Both the position numbers and the translations under genes were made by a program. A DNA stretch of 64,000 nt from Linyphia triangularis (taxonomy: Eukaryota > Arthropoda > Arachnida > Araneae > Linyphiidae), in contig OZ021732.1 in the NCBI GenBank assembly GCA_963978545.1, forward strand, positions 61,232,714-61,296,713. Direction: 5' to 3'. The notes beneath the pieces were generated by a model. That model saw only the letters and a program-made list of their open reading frames with translations, did not search any database and had not been told where the DNA came from. Every line of letters begins with the position of its first letter. Position 1 is the stretch's first letter. Below, in pieces: positions 58,624 to 64,000 of the stretch.

Positions 58624-60272
58624 TATTAAAACATCAATATATAAAAACTTACTGTTTAATATGCTTTATTACAAGATTTATTTTAAAATAGATAACTTAT
58701 TCTATCTATAGTTTTTGTATAATTTTTCATTTACAAAAACATACTCGGTCATGTTATACCAAGAATGTATGTATTTCATTTAGTGAATTATTTTCTTAAT
58801 AAATAATAGAAAACTAGATTTGTATTTCTTTATTCCCATTTAAAAACAAATTTAGAATTTAACATTTTGAACTAAAAAAAGTTTTGCTGCTTTTTCTATA
58901 CCCAGTCTGTTACAACTTCAAAAGAAGAAAAAAGCCTTTCAACATTCAGTGTAGTTGCTTTTGCAGTAAGAATTACTTAAACTTCCTTTAATACATCAGC
59001 ATTAAACTTTTTTTATATAATTTTTTTGCATTTACCATCATTCTGTAATTTGCATTTTCAATAAATTCTTTTTGAAAAAAATTATCTTCGGAATGGGAAA
59101 CATTTGGTTAAAAATAGAAGTTATTTACAACATCAAATAATTTGAAAATTATAATTATAAATAAATATACAATTTTAAATTCTTTTAAAAAAAAAAAAAA
59201 AAATTGTTTTTTTGTTTTTTGAGAAAAAAAATCCACCTGATTTAAACCATGTCAATCCTGCATGTTATTTATTTCAAGTTTTAAATTTTAAAGTCAAAGC
59301 AGTTTGACCTTCAATATCTAAATTTCATTTTGAAACAGCCCTTGGATTTTTAGTTAAAAATTTAAATTTACAATAGCTTGATTTGCCTTTCTTTATAACA
59401 GTATTATATAATTTCTAACTAACTGTGCTGAGTAAACAAAAATCAAAACTAGTCCACAACGCATTCGACCAGACAGCATCGAGTTAAAAATGGATCTTTC
59501 AGCAATAGATTGTGTTTTTAAGTTATTAAAGCCCAGACTTTCAAATAGTGTTTCTCAAAGATTAAAATCTTTGTCATTAAATAAAATAGGTTTGTAAAAA
59601 TACATCTTGGCTTCATATCTTCAGTATACAATGAACTGTTAAATCTTCAAAGTCTAAATTGCAAAAAAAATTTTTACTAAATGAAAGACTTTATAAGCAT
59701 TTTATAAAGACAACATGATTGAAGTAAATATTAAATATAACAGAATTATACTTGAATGTTCGATTGCTAATTTCCTACATGCAAGTCATTAAATAGTCGT
59801 CACATTGGCAAAAAGGTGGGTTCTAGTTTTGTAAAATAAATTATGTAGATTGCACAAAATATTCATTGCAAGAATTTAATATCATAAAATGGGGAAGTTT
59901 GTAAAATATATTTATTATGCCATCTAATATTACACATTTTATACAATTGTAATGTATCACTGAAGAATATTGACAATTTATTGACCTATTCCATGTTAGC
60001 AATATACAAACACAATGCTTCCAAGCTAAAAAAAAAGTTATGTGCAAAACACATATCTACAGTGAGAATATACTCCACAAACATTTGAACTGTGTTAAAC
60101 ACAACCAATATTAATTTTTATTGCTTTCATTGCATGAATAGAAAATTAGATTTACTTAGTTCCTTTGAGGATATTTTAAAATTTACTTAATCAAATTATA
60201 GTAATTTAATATACTTAAACAAACCTCACAACACATTATCACAAAAACGCATTTCAACTGAATAGTTATACA
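58624..60272. other. AT-rich intergenic DNA
   Basis: No gene or structured repeat recognised between the hAT and piggyBac elements. Confidence 0.4.
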
Positions 60273-60276
60273 TTAA

Positions 60277-62016
60277 CCCATTAACCGCTGGCGTTGCGTT
60301 CACGCAACGCTTAGAAACCATAACTACAATACATATTTAATCAATTTTAAACTAATAATTTGAGGGTTTTTTTCATTGGTAAGGTTACACACTTTAATTT
60401 CGAACAATAAAAATTATTCTAAACCTTATTGTTTTCTCGTAGTAATAACTTAAACGTTTCCGAAATTCTCTAAGTTAGACTGACATTGCTAAATCGATTC
60501 CGAAAAATAAAAGAAAGGAAAATAATTTTTATTAGACATAGCATTTCATATCTCCATAGTTCACTTGAAGGTCGCACGCAAACAAAAAATGTTTTGATGA
60601 ATTCATCTTCGAGCTACGATGTTGGAAATACTAGTGTTGCGCTCGCGCATCGTCAGCGGAAAAGAGGGTCAAAATTTTCTGAACTTTTTTCTCACCGCCT
60701 GTTATTACAACTGCTTCATTTTGATTTGAAATAACTCGAAAGCACTATCTACGCTTAGTGAAGCTCTATATACTTTTTGCACCATTGATTCAGATGACAA
60801 TGAAACGGACATTGTTATTATTTCACCAGAATTTGGCAAAGTTACTAACAAGGAAGAAGGGGACAATACAGTAATAAGTGACTCGAACGTTTTACCAAAT
60901 GACATTTCTGGTGAGGTTGAATTGCATTCAAATAGGAAAAATAAGGACCAAAATAATATGGATAATACAAAGAAAAAAGAAATTGAGCCTTTTAAATGGA
61001 AGAAAATAGATCCTATTTATACATCGATACCAAAAAATGAAGAAACATCACGAAGTTGAAAACCTGAAAAGAGAATTAGAAAATTTAAGTTATGAGGAAA
61101 TTTTCGTTAAGTTTCTTGACTCTGAAACTTATGCATTGCTCATTAATCAAACTAATATATATTCTCAGCAAAATAATCGGACTGACTTTTTTGCTTCTGA
61201 GAGTTAACTAAAAAGGTTTATTGGTTTGCTTCTTCTTACTGGATACCATACATTGCCACAAGAAGTAATGTATTGATCATTAGATAAAGATGTATCGGTC
61301 CCGTTTGTTAGGGAGTCAATGTCACGTATTCAGTACAGGAATATAAAACAAAATTTGCATATGGCAGATAACATCAATATTGACAAAAATGACAAATTGT
61401 ACAAAGTGAGAGTACAAGAGTGAAATTTGTTGAATAAGAAATTTTAATAGTTTCAAATATTTGCACACGACCTAAGTATAGACGAACAAATGATTCCTTA
61501 TAGAGGAAAACATTCTGCAAAAATGTTCCTAAAAGGAAAACCTGTATGATTCGGTTATAAAACTTGGACCCTTGCATCAATCACATGATGGACAATAAAA
61601 GACTTCGCAGTAAACATTATTGTCACAGTCAAATTATGTATCGCTGTAATGGTTGTGAAGTGGCTTTATATCAAGAATGTAGTCAATATTTTCATACAAA
61701 ATAAGTCATATTAAATAAATGTATGTACTTACACAGTACGAAAAGTTTATATTTTTGAAAAGAAGCTTAAAAATATCACCAACGGTTAATTACAGTCGTT
61801 GAATATTCAACATTAATGGAATATGAAATTCTTGAAAACCGCCGATTTTAACTCGGTTTTACGCTGACGTTGCACCAACGCAACAGTCATTTTCTCTAAA
61901 GATAAGTAAAATATTCCAACTTTTTCTTTAAATATGTTATATATGACCCTAAAATCACAAATGTTATAAATACTGACCATGTTTTTTAAGGATTTCGAGT
62001 TTTGGCGGTTAATGGG
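60277..62016 (+). mobile_element. piggyBac transposon, internally deleted
   Basis: Flanked by TTAA (60273-60276, 62017-62020) with ends CCCATTAACCGC and the exact inverse GCGGTTAATGGG. Subterminal GCGTTGCGTTCACGCAACGC (left, 60291) and ACGTTGCACCAACGCAAC (right, about 61866) are internal inverted motifs, likely transposase sites. It encodes a broken transposase. Confidence 0.9.
60740..61705 (+). pseudogene. piggyBac transposase pseudogene
   Basis: The acidic N-terminal part (DNETDIVIISPEFGKVTN, about 60795) leads to FKWKKIDPIYTSIP. The DDE_Tnp_1_7 domain follows with GLLLLTGYHTLP (about 61225), SVPFVRESMSRIQY and LSIDEQMIPYRGKHSAKMF (about 61470-61525), holding the first catalytic Asp. The frame then jumps straight to the C-terminal cysteine-rich finger YRCNGCEVALYQECSQYFHT (about 61637-61696), so the rest of the catalytic core is deleted. 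Several stops and frameshifts. Confidence 0.85.
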
Positions 62017-62020
62017 TTAA

Positions 62021-62983
62021 CTAGCTGTGCATATTAAAGTTGCACAGGTTTACTAGACTTAGAAAAATGTGTCACATTGAATAATTGGTAGAACTTAAAG
62101 TACATTTTTACTTCTTAGTTTTGAAAATCAAGAACAAATCAAAATAAAAGATTCTCATGGATATTTTTATATGATTTTTTTTAAAGCTGAATACACAAAT
62201 AATTTTGTTTTAGTATAAATTACAATAAAAATTAATAATATAATTAAATTTTATGATCTGTTCTGAGAAACGTCACAGTTAAAAATTTACATGTATTATT
62301 ATTAGGATTCCAAAAATACAATTTGACATTACTTTTTAAATATTATTTAAATGTATTAGAACATCTATTATGGTAAATTAACATTTCATTTATGATCTAA
62401 AACTTTATTCTTATAACTTAAACTATTATTACATTCATATTAAATAAACCACAATAATAATATACTTAACTAACCTCATTTTTAACCTGTTTTCAAAACA
62501 ACAAAACTATTATATTTACACAGCTATTGTGATCATAAGTTAAAATTGTTAATCATATGCTGAAACTGTAAAGATGAAAAATACATGAAACTTTAAGGTG
62601 CCATGGTCGTTTTGGGCAATTGTTTTTTGCCACTTCAATATACAATTAATAAAAATAAATCTTCAACAGTACAGTTAACTTGCTTTCAAGTCAAATTTTG
62701 TGTATATTAAATCGAGAGTAAACTTATTAAAATAAAAAATTATAAAACCTCATAACCTTTTTTAATATTAAAAAGCTATAGGTATAAAATATTACCTACA
62801 AGTTATATACAGTCAAATGATACAGCAAAAGCAATCATTTATTATAGCAACACCAAAAACTGCTTAATACTGACACAAAATTGATAATTGAAGCTCTAAA
62901 ATAATTTATTGTTTCACTTTAGGAGAGACTGTATTTGAAAAATATTTGCTTTATATAAATGCTTTTAACAAAATACATTCAAT
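62021..62983. other. BRAP 3' UTR and flank
   Basis: AT-rich. A minus-strand AATAAA near 62911 is a possible poly(A) signal about 70 bases after the BRAP stop. Nothing else recognised. Confidence 0.4.
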
Positions 62984-63163
62984 TTATCGGTGTTTCTTTT
63001 TTCTGGATTTGGGTGCTTCAGCTGTCGTTCCAGAGGCTTCTCCAATAACAATATGTCCTTCTTCAATTTCTTGGGAAGAAATGTTGGGCACATCAAGCAA
63101 TTTATCTTTTGCTTCAAAGTAAAACATTAAGTCACGCACCTGTTCTTGAAGATCGCTAATTTC
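62984..63163 (-). CDS. BRAP: BRCA1-associated protein (BRAP/IMP), last coding exon
   Basis: 59 codons plus TAA, preceded by an acceptor AG at 63165-63164 with a pyrimidine-rich tract. It begins EISDLQEQVRDLMFYFEAK, followed by SSQEIEEGHIVIGEASG and a basic tail SRKKKHR. This matches the C-terminus of BRAP: the end of its coiled coil (EIADLQEQLRDVMFYLE type), the QEIQEGQI segment and a lysine-rich nuclear-signal-like end. BRAP is a cytoplasmic RING/ZnF-UBP ubiquitin ligase that modulates Ras-MAPK signalling. Earlier exons lie beyond position 64000; 63164-63829 is intron with no other exon seen. Confidence 0.9.
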   Translation of the reverse strand, partial: EISDLQEQVRDLMFYFEAKDKLLDVPNISSQEIEEGHIVIGEASGTTAEAPKSRKKKHR

Positions 63164-63829
63164 CTGAAATAAAGTATTGGATTTTAAAATGGAGTTTAAA
63201 AGGAAGTATGAAACAAAATAAAACTTATTTATTATTAATTATATTTTTAGAATCTCATTCAGATGTGGATACAAGTATAAAAAATTTCATTTGAAGCTAA
63301 GTAGAATCATTCGCTTCTCCTTAAAATAGAAGAGGTTCTGCAAAAGAGCCAAATGTCATGTAATTGTCCTACTTTGAACTCACTATCCTTTTAAAGGCAG
63401 AAAAGTGAAATTTTAAGAAAAAATACAAAACATATTTCAGCCTACTTCTTCCAGAAAAATTGCAACCCTTTCAAATCTGAATTTACTCTATTATTGCTGA
63501 GCAGCAGATAATTTCTTATCTAATCAGATCTAAAGATATTCAACTTAAAAAGATCTTTCGCTTCATGCTCACTAATGAGTTTTCCAAATGTGAAAATAGT
63601 CTACGAGTCAAACTTCTCAGCTTTTCCTCAACTGATCTCCTTCATATACCCTTATTACTTCCCAAGACCAATTAATAAAAAGTTCCATTTATAGGGAGGA
63701 AATTTTTCATGCCTGGTGAACTGCAAATTTATATGAAAATAAAATAGCAAAACTTTATTTCGGAATTTCAGAGAACTAACACAGCTCCATTGAATTCACA
63801 AGATACTAAAGAAGTTAAAAGAAGCATAT

Positions 63830-64000
63830 TGTTGCACAATTTTTCTGTATATAGTTGTAAATAGTGACGTATTATTTTAAAATTCTATTGTAATTTATTT
63901 CATCTTATTTTATTTATTAACAGAAAAAGGTGGCAAAACCTTAAGCAATCAGGAAATTTCGAGATGTTTCTTTTTTTGATGAATTGGCTGGATATTTTGA
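63830..64000 (+). repeat. Partial LTR, same family as 21087-24652
   Basis: Starts TGTTGCACAATTTTTCTGTA and follows the 454-bp LTR in forward orientation (ATAGTGACGTATTATTT, AAAGGTGGCAA, TGAATTGGCTGG) with more differences than the two LTRs at 21-24 kb show. It runs off the window, in the BRAP intron on the strand opposite to the gene. Preceded by ATAT, as is the other element. Confidence 0.88.

Overview
This 64 kb window is nuclear DNA of an arthropod, AT-rich and heavily loaded with transposable elements. The evidence is intron-containing host genes with GT-AG splice sites, a tRNA-derived SINE, and Tc1/mariner, hAT, piggyBac, pogo/Tigger, Helitron, Gypsy, CR1-like and RNase-H LINE elements. 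The transposase types and the long, TE-filled introns suggest a chelicerate, most likely a spider; that assignment is inference.

Three host genes are visible. SRPRB (signal recognition particle receptor subunit beta) lies on the minus strand, with eight exons from 48601 down to 27500 that splice in frame to 249 codons. NDUFA1 (complex I MWFE subunit, 71 codons, three exons, 49009-55219) lies on the plus strand and diverges from SRPRB across 407 bp. The last coding exon of BRAP is on the minus strand at 63163-62984; the rest of that gene lies beyond the right edge.

Region by region: 1-1623 is the right part of a dead ZBED5-like hAT element. 1.9-6.2 kb is AT-rich DNA with an inverted-repeat pair, a (TA)n tract and hAT remnants. 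6267-19015 is one mariner-type element (TA target, very long TIRs, DUF4817-type transposase) blown up from about 2.56 kb to 12.7 kb by three insertions, each with its own target duplication: hAT-A (6333-9963), hAT-B (10372-12270) and a Gypsy element (13660-18298). hAT-A itself carries a palindromic TTAA-flanked MITE. At 20 kb there is a SINE with a 12-bp duplication. 21.1-25.6 kb is a Helitron-like element split by a very young, pol-deleted LTR retrotransposon (21087-24652).

The SRPRB introns hold a piggyBac MITE, a CR1-like LINE remnant, an 800-bp MITE, a Helitron-like element with nine 148-bp tandem units, a possible solo LTR, and a nearly complete 6.4 kb LINE in intron 1 (16-bp target duplication, itself interrupted). 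NDUFA1 intron 1 holds a Tigger-like remnant and a second copy of the 800-bp MITE. Between NDUFA1 and BRAP lie a dead hAT with a 6-bp duplication (56083-58617) and a dead piggyBac (60277-62016). The window ends inside another copy of the 454-bp LTR seen at 21-24 kb.

The host genes do not form a pathway together. The value of the window is the clean record of nested insertions and the fully resolved SRPRB and NDUFA1 gene models.
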